Notes: generated from the sequence alone by a model not told the origin. A DNA stretch of 45,752 bases from JAUHXS01 sp965213575 (GCA_965213575.1 CBDBZN010000039.1:1-45752); one strand, 5' to 3'; shown: positions 17,963 to 27,552, counted from the stretch's first letter. Program-made: numbers and translations.

Positions 17963-19120
17963 ATCAGAAGGCTATTCTATATATGGTTTTGTGTAATTAT
18001 AGTCAGCGAGTTATTTGCTCAAGAACGTTTGTATGTCGGGATACTAAGAAATATTGATATCAATAAACTTCAATTAGCTTCTCAAGATAGTAGTGAGTTA
18101 AAAATATATGCTGCCGGAATAGAAGTATATACCATACCAGCTAATAAAAAATTAGATGTTAAAAATTCTTCTGATTATTTGAAAGCTTATTACAATGACT
18201 CCATTTCAGCTTCTTCATTCATAGTCAAGACAGCTATCGAAGGTAGCCGAATGAAGATAATAATAGCAGAACAAGAATATTTTTACAAAGGTGATTTGTT
18301 AGTTGAGCACGACACCGGCGGATTGATTCTTACCAATATTATAGACATAAATGATTATTTAGAATCAGTTATGGTTGCTGAAATAGCAGGCTTGCGTGGC
18401 AATGAGTTTCTAAAAGCTATGGCTGTAGTTAGCAGGACTTACGCTATTAAAAACACCTTTAAACATATTAAAGACCACTATGACTTATGTGATCAGGTTC
18501 ATTGTCAAGTTTATCATGGTATTGAGAATGTTCCTAACGATATTATAGAAGCTATCCGAATGACCGGTAAAGAAATTATTATTGATGAAACAGGTAGTAT
18601 TATTGACGCTGTGTTTTTTGCAAATAGTGGCGGGCTTACCGCTAATGTGGAAGATGTTTGGCAGGTGAAAGCACCTTATTTACGTTCTGTTGAAGATTCT
18701 TTTTCCATAACGGGAGATGGATACACTTGGGTGTATAAAATAGCGACAAAAGATTGGCAAACATACTTGAGCCAAAAAATAAATGATACGGTCAGTGATT
18801 TTTATTGTGAAGTTGAATACGCCCGAAAAAAGAAATATTACTGTAATGATGTTCCTATACCCTTAACAGACATAAGAAAAGACCTAGGCTTACGATCTAC
18901 CTTATTTTTAATGGAAGAAAATGTATATCCTGACATATCCGGGCCGGACACACTTTATCTTTATGGAAGGGGATATGGCCATGGAGTAGGGTTTAGCCAA
19001 GAAGGTGCTTATGAAATGGGGAAAAGAGGATTCAAATACTATGAGATTATTGCTTTTTACTATCAGAGAGTAGAAATCATTGATTACAATTTATGGAGAA
19101 GGGAGGATGTAATACGATAA
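17963..19120 (+). CDS. SpoIID/LytB-domain exported protein (start codon uncertain)
   Basis: The domain part (from about 18100) has SpoIID features: NDYLESVMVAEI, AMAVVSRTYAIKN, HCQVYHGIEN, FFANSGGLTANVEDVW and GRGYGHGVGFSQEGAYEMG near the C-terminus. SpoIID-like proteins are lytic transglycosylases acting on denuded peptidoglycan. The first standard start is TTG at 18029, which would remove the signal peptide. The frame is open from 17960 (right after the lpxB stop) and encodes RRLFYIWFCVIIVSELFAQE, a clear Sec signal cut after AQ, but with no ATG, GTG or TTG. I therefore place the start at ATC 17963 (385 aa): a rare start or a sequencing error for ATG. Confidence 0.78.
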   Translation: MRRLFYIWFCVIIVSELFAQERLYVGILRNIDINKLQLASQDSSELKIYAAGIEVYTIPANKKLDVKNSSDYLKAYYNDSISASSFIVKTAIEGSRMKIIIAEQEYFYKGDLLVEHDTGGLILTNIIDINDYLESVMVAEIAGLRGNEFLKAMAVVSRTYAIKNTFKHIKDHYDLCDQVHCQVYHGIENVPNDIIEAIRMTGKEIIIDETGSIIDAVFFANSGGLTANVEDVWQVKAPYLRSVEDSFSITGDGYTWVYKIATKDWQTYLSQKINDTVSDFYCEVEYARKKKYYCNDVPIPLTDIRKDLGLRSTLFLMEENVYPDISGPDTLYLYGRGYGHGVGFSQEGAYEMGKRGFKYYEIIAFYYQRVEIIDYNLWRREDVIR

Positions 19121-19172
19121 TGGTTTGATAAAAAATACTTAATTTAGGCTATTGTATCAAAAAACAAACCTT

Positions 19173-19718
19173 ATGAATTTTTTTTATTCTTTATTGATTT
19201 TAGGATTAACAGTTATTATATCTTCCTGTCAGTCTCCGAGAGAGCAAGCATTAGAAGATATTGAGCGGGTTAGAGGAGAGATGTTAAAAGATTCTACCCA
19301 AGCTATGCCCAGTTTGCAATCCATAAACAATACGATTGCTGCGTATACTCATTTTTATACAGAATTTGAACAGGATAGCTTAGCTCCAAACGCTATGTTT
19401 CAAGCAGCCAGTTTATACAGATTAAAAAGAGATTTTAATGCTGCAATAAAATTATGGGAAGATATTCAAGAAGATCATCCTAATTCTATGCAAGCTTCAC
19501 AAAGCTTATTTTTAAAAGCATTTACTTATGAAAACGAGTTAAAAAATCTCGGAAAAGCTAAACAGTTCTATAGTGAATTTTTACGTAAATATCCCGATCA
19601 TGAGCTCGCTAGCAGTGCAGAGTTTTCTTTAAAATATTTAGGTAAACCCGCTGAAGATATATTAAAAGATTTTGAACAAAAGAATAATCCGGCAGATACT
19701 ACAGTTTCCGGATTATGA
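19173..19718 (+). CDS. TPR-repeat lipoprotein (BamD/YbgF-like)
   Basis: A 181-aa lipoprotein counted from ATG at 19173; this start puts the signal at the N-terminus (MNFFYSLLILGLTVIISSC, lipobox Cys19), whereas an upstream TTG at 19152 would only add seven polar residues. The mature part holds about three tetratricopeptide helices (LAPNAMFQAASLYRLKRDF, AAIKLWEDIQEDHPNS, AKQFYSEFLRKYPDHELA). Such lipoproteins act as scaffolds in outer-membrane assembly or Tol-Pal type machinery; the exact role is not determinable. It follows the SpoIID-like gene on the same strand. Confidence 0.8.
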   Translation: MNFFYSLLILGLTVIISSCQSPREQALEDIERVRGEMLKDSTQAMPSLQSINNTIAAYTHFYTEFEQDSLAPNAMFQAASLYRLKRDFNAAIKLWEDIQEDHPNSMQASQSLFLKAFTYENELKNLGKAKQFYSEFLRKYPDHELASSAEFSLKYLGKPAEDILKDFEQKNNPADTTVSGL

Positions 19719-19743
19719 GGAAAATTTGATAAAAAACTCAATT

Positions 19744-20253
19744 CTAACTCAAATAAGCCTCAGCTTTTCCCGAACTCGATATCACTACATCAATGCGCTC
19801 CTTCATGGTTGTAGCGAGCGATAATCCTACATAATCTATACAAACGGGGAAAAATTTATGCTTTCGATCAACTAAAACCACAGTTTGTATTTTTTTAGGT
19901 TTGATATCCATCAATGGCTTTAAAGCGTAAGTCATTGTGCTGCCGGTGTTGGCAACATCATCTACTATCACTACAATATTTTTATCGAACTTGATAACAT
20001 CACTATTTATTTCAACAGTTGTTTTATGAGGCTTCTTCTTATCAATAGATAACTGATGTACATTTACTTTTAAATGGGAGATATTTCGCAGCTTTTCAGC
20101 TAATCGCTCAGCTAACAATAAGCCATTGCCTTGTATTCCTACAAGGTAGATATCTTTTTCATCATAATTATTTTCAGCGATCTGATAAGCAATGCGATTG
20201 ATTTTTTGTTCGATCTGAGTATTGTTAAGTATTAGAGTATCGGGTGAAGACAT
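19744..20253 (-). CDS. Type I phosphoribosyltransferase (HPRT/PyrR-like)
   Basis: A 169-aa protein with the PRPP-binding loop VVIVDDVANTGSTMTYAL at about 93-110, where the two Asp and the following Thr-Gly-Ser-Thr bind PRPP and magnesium. An upstream VGIQGNGLLLAERLAE fits the pyrophosphate loop. The family includes hypoxanthine and uracil phosphoribosyltransferases and PyrR regulators; substrate cannot be assigned. It converges on the TPR lipoprotein gene with 25 bp between stops and diverges from the subtilase gene. Confidence 0.85.
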   Translation of the reverse strand: MSSPDTLILNNTQIEQKINRIAYQIAENNYDEKDIYLVGIQGNGLLLAERLAEKLRNISHLKVNVHQLSIDKKKPHKTTVEINSDVIKFDKNIVVIVDDVANTGSTMTYALKPLMDIKPKKIQTVVLVDRKHKFFPVCIDYVGLSLATTMKERIDVVISSSGKAEAYLS

Positions 20254-20373
20254 GGTGGGTATATGCGTTAAACGTAACTAAATATGAATTATATCGTAAA
20301 AATAATAATTGTATTTAACTTTATCTCATTTAGCTTCTTATAGCACTTTTAAGTATAAAATTTTTATTGGTTT

Positions 20374-22788
20374 ATGATTAATATTTTCAGTTCTATTTTA
20401 AATAAACATTTTGCCCTTGCTCTTTTTTTCTTTCTGTTTTTAACCTTTGTCTTTGCTCAAAATTTATCCCTCTCTCAAAAATTTTCTCAACATACAGCTT
20501 CTCCAATAATACAAGCTAAGCAACAAACAACTTTATTAGTAAAAGGTGACCCTAAAAAGATAAAAGAAGAAGTCAATCGGCTCGGAGGAACTTACAAATA
20601 CAGTCACGGTGATATAAGCGCAATAACTTTACCCGGCAATAAAGTTAACGCATTGGAAATTAACAATTTTGTTAAAGAAACGGCTAAAGATTTTAATCGC
20701 GCAGTACCCTTATTAGATACTTCATTGAGCGTAAATAATGTACTGCCTGTTCATCAAGGTATTCAGCCGTTAGATCAACCTTACACAGGAAAAGGAGTAG
20801 TTATGGGCTATCTAGATTCAGGTATTGATATTATGCATCCTGACTTTTGGAATGAAGACAGCAGCTCAAGGATATTATATATTTGGGATCAAGATGCCGG
20901 TGGAGACACGCTTCAACCTTATGGTTATGGCATAGAATGGACAAAAGAAGATATCGACAATGGAAGTTGTACGCACAATGATTATTTCGGGCATGGTACA
21001 AATGTATCAGCCATCGGCTCTAGTAACGGAATGGCAATTGGTAAATACACGGGTGTCGCCCCCGAATCTGATATCATCATCGTAGCAACTAATTTTTCCG
21101 GCCTTACAAATAGTAAAGTATTAGATGCGGTAGATTATATTTTCAAAAAAGCAGATTCCTTAAGCAAGCCGTGTGTTATTAATTTAAGTCTCGGAAATTA
21201 TTTTGGTGCGCGAGATGGCCGAGATTTAATTGCTCAAGGAATGAACAGCATGATGGAAGAAAAACCCGGTAGAGTGATCGTCGCTGCTGCAGGCAATGCC
21301 GGAACACAACAAATGCATCTAGGATACGAAGTAACTACAACAAATCATTTTACTTGGTTTAAATATAATCCTTCCTTACCCGGCGCCTGGTTTTATCTTT
21401 GGTCAGATACGGCTGATTTTAATGATGTTAACTTTAAATTAGGCGGAGATAACAAATTTTATAGTACTCAAGGTGAAACACCTTTTAGAACAATTAAAGA
21501 AGTGATCCATGCCGGTGGAATGATGGTAGATACTTTATATAATATTTCTCTTGATAGAATAGGAATTGCTTATACAGAAGTTGAATATATTAATGATAGC
21601 AGTACTTATCAAATAAATATAGCCGTAGCAACTGATTCAACTGACTTTTTATGGCGATTTACCACGTATGGAAGTGGAAAGTTTGATGTTTGGACACACA
21701 GTGGCTTGATAGGTACTTCCAATATGGTAACCTCATCTGAATTGCCTGATGCTTCCATCGTACCGGAAATTAACAATTATAAAGCTCCGGATAAAAAATC
21801 TACTATTACCAGTAGTTGGACGTGTGCCGAAAATGTAATTACTGTTGGTAATTTCAGTAATCGCTACAGTTATCTTGATATAGATAGTGTTCTTAGAATT
21901 GCTCCGGATTTACCGGTAGGGGATATAAATAGCTCGTCAAGTATGGGCCCGACCAGAGATGGAAGAATAAAACCGGAGATTACAGCCAGTGGTGGCACCT
22001 CCATTATGGCAGGCTCCGCAAGTTTTATCAATGGATTAATATCTTCAAATCAGCGATCTAAAGTTGCCTTAGGAGGGAAACATATGAGAAATGGAGGCAC
22101 TTCTATTGCTTGTCCGGTTGTAGCCGGAGCAGCCGCCCTTTATTTAGAAAAATATCCCAATGCTACTTTTCAAGAAGTTAGAAATGCTGTAATTTATAAT
22201 GCCGTACAAGATAGTTTTACGGGAGATACCATCAGTGATACTTGGGGATATGGTAAAATTGATGCTTTTTCAATGCTTTCAGTAGAGGTAATAGTAGGTT
22301 GTACAGACTCTACATCATTAAATTATAATTCTACTGCCAATCTAGATGACAGTAGTTGCATTGCTAAAATATTTGGTTGTACTGACTCCACCGCTTTTAA
22401 CTACAATGATTCTGCTAATACAGATGATAGCAGTTGTGTGCCTATAATTGCTGGTTGTACAGATTCCACAGCAACTAATTTCAATGAGTTAGCTAATACT
22501 GATGATGGTAGTTGTAATTATGTAGGTTTAAATGAAATCGCTTCCTTTGGCCTAATTATTTATCCTAATCCGGTTACTAATGAAGTTATTTTAACTTTTA
22601 GTGATGACATAAAGGGTAAAATAATCATTTATGATCAGTTGGGAATAGAAGTTGAAAAATATATAATTTCTAAGCCTACCAATAAATTAAATATATCAGT
22701 ACTTAATTATCCATCCGGAATGTATTCCCTGGTTATTATTGACTTTAATAATATCCCAATCCTTAAAAATAAATTTATAAAGTTATAG
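20374..22788 (+). CDS. Secreted subtilisin-like (S8) protease with T9SS sorting domain
   Basis: An 804-aa protein. The signal peptide ends at FVFAQ (about 29). An N-terminal propeptide-like region (~45-110) precedes the catalytic domain: Asp148 in GYLDSGID, His207 in YFGHGTNVSA, oxyanion Asn308 in AAAGNAG and Ser577 in GGTSIACPVVAGAAALY. About 180 extra residues (~310-490) sit between the Asn and Ser motifs, a beta-rich insertion seen in some S8 subfamilies. Three Cys repeats of type GCTDSTxxNYN / DDSSC follow at about 646-720, then a T9SS type A domain (LIIYPNPVTNE to the end). Inferred role: extracellular or cell-surface proteolysis. Confidence 0.92.
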   Translation: MINIFSSILNKHFALALFFFLFLTFVFAQNLSLSQKFSQHTASPIIQAKQQTTLLVKGDPKKIKEEVNRLGGTYKYSHGDISAITLPGNKVNALEINNFVKETAKDFNRAVPLLDTSLSVNNVLPVHQGIQPLDQPYTGKGVVMGYLDSGIDIMHPDFWNEDSSSRILYIWDQDAGGDTLQPYGYGIEWTKEDIDNGSCTHNDYFGHGTNVSAIGSSNGMAIGKYTGVAPESDIIIVATNFSGLTNSKVLDAVDYIFKKADSLSKPCVINLSLGNYFGARDGRDLIAQGMNSMMEEKPGRVIVAAAGNAGTQQMHLGYEVTTTNHFTWFKYNPSLPGAWFYLWSDTADFNDVNFKLGGDNKFYSTQGETPFRTIKEVIHAGGMMVDTLYNISLDRIGIAYTEVEYINDSSTYQINIAVATDSTDFLWRFTTYGSGKFDVWTHSGLIGTSNMVTSSELPDASIVPEINNYKAPDKKSTITSSWTCAENVITVGNFSNRYSYLDIDSVLRIAPDLPVGDINSSSSMGPTRDGRIKPEITASGGTSIMAGSASFINGLISSNQRSKVALGGKHMRNGGTSIACPVVAGAAALYLEKYPNATFQEVRNAVIYNAVQDSFTGDTISDTWGYGKIDAFSMLSVEVIVGCTDSTSLNYNSTANLDDSSCIAKIFGCTDSTAFNYNDSANTDDSSCVPIIAGCTDSTATNFNELANTDDGSCNYVGLNEIASFGLIIYPNPVTNEVILTFSDDIKGKIIIYDQLGIEVEKYIISKPTNKLNISVLNYPSGMYSLVIIDFNNIPILKNKFIKL

Positions 22789-22910
22789 TTTATATATGCC
22801 TTATAGTAATATGATTACATTGATATTATGCATAATCTATCAGCTATTAAATATCAGCTATAAACTCAAGTTGAGAGTAAACCTTAAAATAAATTACTAT
22901 TTTAGTCCGC

Positions 22911-24233
22911 ATGGAATATCTACCTCAGATCATTTTCGGACTACTTTTAATAATTACTGTATTATATTTCAGTAAGAACATCCGTCGAATAATAGCTAAT
23001 ATAAAACTAGGAAAGGATGTTGATTTGGCCGACCGGCCTTTGGAACGGTTAAAAAAAATGACTTTAGTTGCTTTTGGACAAAAAAAGATGTTTAAAAGAC
23101 CGATTCCCGCCATTTTACATCTTTTTGTGTATGTCGGCTTTTTAATCATTAATATTGAAATTTTAGAAATAATCATAGATGGCTTACTGGGAACGCATCG
23201 AATATTTTATCCATATATATCGGGTATATATGGTTTTATTATAGGCTTTTTTGAATGCTTAGCCGTTACAGTATTATTAGCTTGTGTTATTTTCTTAATA
23301 AGGCGAAACATCATTCGTTTACAACGATTTTGGAAACAAGAAATGAAAGGCTGGCCCAAGCGAGATGCTAATATTATTCTGTATTTTGAAATTGCATTGA
23401 TGGCCGCATTTCTTACTATGAATACGACAGATTTAGTGCTGCAAGAAAGAGGCGTAGAGCCTTATATACAAACCGGTTCTTTCACAATCACTCAATATTT
23501 CACACCAATTTTTAAATCAATGAGTACGGAGGGTATTATGCGTACAGAAAGAGCTATGTGGTGGATCCATATTATTGGAATTTTTATATTTTTAAATTAT
23601 ATACCTTTTTCTAAACACCTACATATATTTTTAGCTTTTCCGAATACTTATTATTCTAAACTTCCGCCAATGGGTAAAATGCGAAACATGGATAATATTA
23701 CTAAAGAAGTAAAGCTGATGTTAGATCCGGCGAGTGTGGGAGAGGAGGGTTCTAATCCGGCAGAACCTGACATGAGTTTTGGGGCAAAAGATGTACAAGA
23801 TTTAACTTGGAAACATTTGTTAGATGCTTATAGCTGCACAGAATGTGGCCGATGTACTGCGGCTTGTCCGGCAAATATTACCGGTAAAAAATTATCTCCT
23901 CGAAAAATTGTAATGGATACCCGAGATCGTACAGAAGAAGTAGGTAAAGGGATAGCACAATCAGGTAAAGAATTTTCTGACGGTAAATTTTTATTAGGAG
24001 ATTACATTACAAAAGAAGAGCTTAATGCTTGCACATCTTGTGGAGCGTGTGTAGAAGAATGTCCCGTTAATATTGATCCTTTATCTATTATTTATGAACT
24101 GAGAAGGAATCTTATAATGGAAGCGGCCGATGCTCCTACAGAATGGAATATGATGCTGACAAATGTAGAGAACAATGGTGCCCCTTGGCAATTCTCACCC
24201 GTTGACCGAGCAAATTGGAAAAAATCGGTATGA
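22911..24233 (+). CDS. Membrane-bound (4Fe-4S) oxidoreductase subunit (HdrC-like)
   Basis: A 440-aa protein with about 5-6 N-terminal membrane helices (first ~250 residues; AILHLFVYVGFLIINIEILE, FFECLAVTVLLACVIFLIRR) then a soluble ferredoxin-like domain with two 4Fe-4S motifs: CTECGRCTAACP near 305 and CTSCGACVEECP near 370. This is the Fe-S subunit widely found in Bacteroidota, usually followed by a CCG-domain Fe-S protein with which it passes electrons between the quinone pool and an unknown partner. Here the partner is not next door. The gene stands alone between the subtilase and a small lipoprotein gene. Confidence 0.88.
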   Translation: MEYLPQIIFGLLLIITVLYFSKNIRRIIANIKLGKDVDLADRPLERLKKMTLVAFGQKKMFKRPIPAILHLFVYVGFLIINIEILEIIIDGLLGTHRIFYPYISGIYGFIIGFFECLAVTVLLACVIFLIRRNIIRLQRFWKQEMKGWPKRDANIILYFEIALMAAFLTMNTTDLVLQERGVEPYIQTGSFTITQYFTPIFKSMSTEGIMRTERAMWWIHIIGIFIFLNYIPFSKHLHIFLAFPNTYYSKLPPMGKMRNMDNITKEVKLMLDPASVGEEGSNPAEPDMSFGAKDVQDLTWKHLLDAYSCTECGRCTAACPANITGKKLSPRKIVMDTRDRTEEVGKGIAQSGKEFSDGKFLLGDYITKEELNACTSCGACVEECPVNIDPLSIIYELRRNLIMEAADAPTEWNMMLTNVENNGAPWQFSPVDRANWKKSV

Positions 24234-24295
24234 TTTTTGTAAATATCTTTTATGATATTTAAATCAAATCAATATATAACTATAATAAATTTAAT

Positions 24296-24538
24296 ATGAA
24301 ACTTTTATCAATGCTTTTTATAGGAAGCTTATTTGTAAGCTTTTCTTGTAATAATTCAATGGATAACTCAGAAAATGAAGCTAATGACGAGTTTGGAGAA
24401 GCCGAAACCTCTTTTATAGAAATAAATGGATCCGAAAAAACTGATACCGTTGGAAGCATTCATGAAGTAACTACTGAAATAGTTTCAGAATCTAAAGACC
24501 TAAACAACGAACTGGATAAATTAATTAACGAAATATAA
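24296..24538 (+). CDS. Small acidic lipoprotein, unknown function
   Basis: The 80-aa product has a lipoprotein signal (MKLLSMLFIGSLFVSFSC, lipobox Cys18) followed by about 60 strongly acidic, Ser/Glu-rich residues ending in LNNELDKLINEI, possibly a short helix. No family is recognised. It lies 11 bp before the 83-aa-repeat protein gene, so the pair is probably one operon and the products may interact at the envelope. Confidence 0.72.
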   Translation: MKLLSMLFIGSLFVSFSCNNSMDNSENEANDEFGEAETSFIEINGSEKTDTVGSIHEVTTEIVSESKDLNNELDKLINEI

Positions 24539-24549
24539 AATATATAAAC

Positions 24550-25860
24550 ATGCTTATTAAATCAATATTATGCACTTACGTGGTGCTGTTTTTTGGGGTC
24601 ACTGCATCATCTTATGCACAAACAGATGCTGATGTATATTCACCAAATTCAACTCAAACTCGAACTCAAACTCAAAACAATAATAATGTCTTAAATGATC
24701 AGGAGCGAACATGGTTGTCTAATCAGTCTCAGCGATTAACTCCTGAAGAGCGTGCTTGGTTAAGAATGAAGTACGAAAACACACCTGCAGATAAAAGAGG
24801 TGCTTTCAGAAATCGAATCGAAAACATGACGCCGGCAGAGAAAGCTAAGATGAAGGATGAGATCAAAAACATGAATGCTCAAGAAAGGGATCGTTATGGA
24901 GAAATTATTAAAGATAGAACTCAAGATGACAACAGGATATTAACTAATGAAGAAAGAACATGGTTGTCTAATCAGTCTCAGCGATTAACTCCTGAAGAAC
25001 GAGCTTGGTTGAGAATGAAGTATGAAAATACGCCGGCAGATAAAAGAAGTGCTTTTAGAAATAGAATCGACAACATGACGCCGGCAGAGAAAGCTAAGAT
25101 GAAGGATGAGATCAAAAACATGAATGCTCAAGAAAGAGATCGTTATGGAGAAATTATTAAAGATAGAACTCAAGATAATAACAGGATGTTAAATGACCAA
25201 GAGCGATCTTGGTTATCTAACCAATCTCAACGATTAACTCCCGAAGAACGAGCTTGGTTGAGAATGAAGTACGAAAATACACCTGCAGATAAAAGAGATG
25301 CTTTCAGAAATAGAGTAGAGAATATGACGCCTGCAGAGAAAGCCAAGATGAAAGATGAGATCAAAAACATGAATGTTCAAGAAAAGAATCGCTATGAAGA
25401 AATTATCAGAGAAAACACCTACGATGATAGTAATGAGGGCAGGTTTAATAGGCAAAAGAATGATTTATCTCCTGAGTTGAGAGCAGAAGTAGAAAGGAAG
25501 ATGACTAAACTTACTCCGGAAGAACGAAGGATATTGACCAGAGAATTTAACGATACTGAAGGTAAAAACTATGCTGAAGCTGAAAGTCGTATCAGACAAA
25601 GAGTTCAAGAAGCTGAAGATATGATTGAAGAAACTAATAAGAATTTAAATGAATCTAATACTAAATTAGAAACTGCTGAAAAAAAATTAGAACGCAAAAA
25701 AGAAGAAGGTTCAATATCTGATGAAGAATATAATGACAAAATGGAGAGATTAAATGAAGCTCGAAAAAAATATGAAAATTTAAGGGCTGAAAATGATAGA
25801 GAAAGACGACGATTAGCTTCTTTAGAAAGCACGCTACAAAAAATCTCTGCAGAGAATTAG
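24550..25860 (+). CDS. Exported helical protein with three 83-aa repeats and coiled coil
   Basis: A 436-aa protein with a signal peptide ending SSYAQ (~24). Three near-identical 83-residue units follow at about 50-300 (249-bp period: Trp codons at 24712, 24961 and 25210). Each contains LTPEERAWLRMKYENTPADK and NMTPAEKAKMKDEIKNM. After a linker with related LSPELRAEVERK / LTPEERRILTREF, residues ~335-436 form a heptad-rich coiled coil. The LTPEER helices recall the LTxxQ motifs of periplasmic Spy/CpxP chaperones, but I cannot establish homology. Likely periplasmic. Co-transcribed with the acidic lipoprotein and ended by a clear terminator. Confidence 0.8.
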   Translation: MLIKSILCTYVVLFFGVTASSYAQTDADVYSPNSTQTRTQTQNNNNVLNDQERTWLSNQSQRLTPEERAWLRMKYENTPADKRGAFRNRIENMTPAEKAKMKDEIKNMNAQERDRYGEIIKDRTQDDNRILTNEERTWLSNQSQRLTPEERAWLRMKYENTPADKRSAFRNRIDNMTPAEKAKMKDEIKNMNAQERDRYGEIIKDRTQDNNRMLNDQERSWLSNQSQRLTPEERAWLRMKYENTPADKRDAFRNRVENMTPAEKAKMKDEIKNMNVQEKNRYEEIIRENTYDDSNEGRFNRQKNDLSPELRAEVERKMTKLTPEERRILTREFNDTEGKNYAEAESRIRQRVQEAEDMIEETNKNLNESNTKLETAEKKLERKKEEGSISDEEYNDKMERLNEARKKYENLRAENDRERRRLASLESTLQKISAEN

Positions 25861-25893
25861 GCTTATTAATCTAATCAGTTATTAATTTTTAGT

Positions 25894-25927
25894 AAATGCC
25901 TACTTTAATAGTAGGCATTTTTATTTT
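25894..25927 (+). terminator. Intrinsic terminator after the 83-aa-repeat gene
   Basis: Perfect stem AAATGCCTAC (25894-25903) with GTAGGCATTT (25911-25920), 7-nt loop, followed by TTATTTT; 33 bp past the stop codon. Confidence 0.85.
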
Positions 25928-25983
25928 GTAAAAATTCGAAATGCTCTACATTTTATAAAATTAACTAATTTTAAGGCATAGAT

Positions 25984-27552
25984 ATGCCTCGAAATTTACA
26001 AATACAAGTTACACCCGATATAGCAGGACAAGCTGACAAGCTCTTAACTTATATAAGTAATTATCTTAACATCCCTGCCGAAAAGATCTATCATATAAAA
26101 ATTATAAAACGCTCAATTGATGCTCGCAGGAAAAAGGTAGTAGTAAATTTAAATTTGGAAATTTACATTAACGAAAATTATAAACCACATACAGATTCTA
26201 ATATTACTTATCAAAATGTAGCAAATGCTTCGCATGTCCTTATTATTGGAGCAGGACCAGCCGGTTTGTTTGCGGCATTAAAATTAATTGAAAGAGGATT
26301 AAAACCAATCATCATTGAACGTGGTAAAGACGTTAGAGGCAGGCGTAGAGATTTGGCTAAGTTAAATAAAGACCACATCGTCAATCCGGAATCTAACTAT
26401 TGTTTTGGAGAGGGAGGTGCAGGAACTTATTCGGATGGCAAGTTATATACTCGGTCAAAAAAGAGAGGAGATGTAACAAAAATTCTAGACGTATTGATTG
26501 CTCATGGAGCTTCTGAAAATATTAAAATTGATGCGCATCCTCATATTGGGACTAATAAGTTGCCACAGATAATCACTGCAATAAGAGAAACAATTTTAAA
26601 ATGCGGTGGTAAAATACTTTTTAATACTAAAGTAGTTGATCTGATTATTAAGAATCATGCAATTAAAGGAGTAGTAAGTGAGGCTGGAGAAAGAATATTC
26701 AGTAATCAAATTATTTTAGCTACCGGACATTCGGCGAGAGATATATTTAAATTATTAGAACAAAAATTAATTGCCATCGAAGCCAAACCCTTTGCTTTGG
26801 GTGTACGAGTAGAACATCCACAAAAATTGATTGATAAAATACAATATCATTGTTCTGCTGTCAGAAATGAGTATTTGCCTCCTGCTCCCTATAATTTTGC
26901 ACGACAAATCAATGGGAGAGGTGTTTATTCTTTTTGTATGTGCCCCGGAGGTATCATTGCCCCATGTGCTACTGAGCCTAATGAAGTAGTTACCAATGGC
27001 TGGTCGCCCTCTAAAAGAGATCAAGCTACTGCAAACTCCGGGATAGTAGTAGAATTGAATTTAGAAGATTTTAAAGAATTTTCTGACAAAGGGGCATTAG
27101 CGGGAATGTATTTCCAAAAATCAATCGAACATAAAGCATGGGAGGCGGCAGGGAAGTCTCAAGCTGTACCGGCACAAAGATTAGTTGATTTTGTTAAAGG
27201 AAAACTATCAAACGAATTACCTAAAACTTCATATGTACCTGGTATAGTTTCTGTTAATTTAAAAGAGATATTGCCGTCCTTCATCTATGAAGCACTACAA
27301 CAAGGGTTTATAGAATTTGGTAATTTAATGGATGGTTATTTAACAAATGAGGCGGTTGTACATGCACCGGAATCCAGAACTTCTTCTCCAGTCCGTATTC
27401 CCAGAGATAAAATCACTTTACAGCACCCCGATGTAAAAGGCTTATATCCTTGCGGCGAAGGTGCCGGATATGCAGGTGGTATTATGTCTGCTGCAATTGA
27501 TGGAGAAAAATGTGCGGATCAATGTTATTTGTTTTTAGAGAATAGAAATTGA
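25984..27552 (+). CDS. FAD-dependent dehydrogenase (COG2509 type)
   Basis: A 522-aa flavoprotein. A ~75-residue N-terminal domain precedes the Rossmann FAD motif VLIIGAGPAGLFAALKLIERG (motif Gly89, Gly91, Gly94). RGKDVRGRRRDLAKLNKDH and NYCFGEGGAGTYSDGKLYTR are hallmarks of the uncharacterised dehydrogenase family COG2509. The C-terminal YPCGEGAGYAGGIMSAAIDG closes the FAD site. The family is soluble and widespread with no established substrate. It begins 56 bp after the preceding terminator and is followed 43 bp on by an unknown secreted protein gene. Confidence 0.92.
   Translation: MPRNLQIQVTPDIAGQADKLLTYISNYLNIPAEKIYHIKIIKRSIDARRKKVVVNLNLEIYINENYKPHTDSNITYQNVANASHVLIIGAGPAGLFAALKLIERGLKPIIIERGKDVRGRRRDLAKLNKDHIVNPESNYCFGEGGAGTYSDGKLYTRSKKRGDVTKILDVLIAHGASENIKIDAHPHIGTNKLPQIITAIRETILKCGGKILFNTKVVDLIIKNHAIKGVVSEAGERIFSNQIILATGHSARDIFKLLEQKLIAIEAKPFALGVRVEHPQKLIDKIQYHCSAVRNEYLPPAPYNFARQINGRGVYSFCMCPGGIIAPCATEPNEVVTNGWSPSKRDQATANSGIVVELNLEDFKEFSDKGALAGMYFQKSIEHKAWEAAGKSQAVPAQRLVDFVKGKLSNELPKTSYVPGIVSVNLKEILPSFIYEALQQGFIEFGNLMDGYLTNEAVVHAPESRTSSPVRIPRDKITLQHPDVKGLYPCGEGAGYAGGIMSAAIDGEKCADQCYLFLENRN

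Noticed and set aside
24700..25460. Tandem repeats as a possible CRISPR array
   Set aside because: The 249-bp units are in frame within one exported protein, with no short palindromic repeat or unique spacers.
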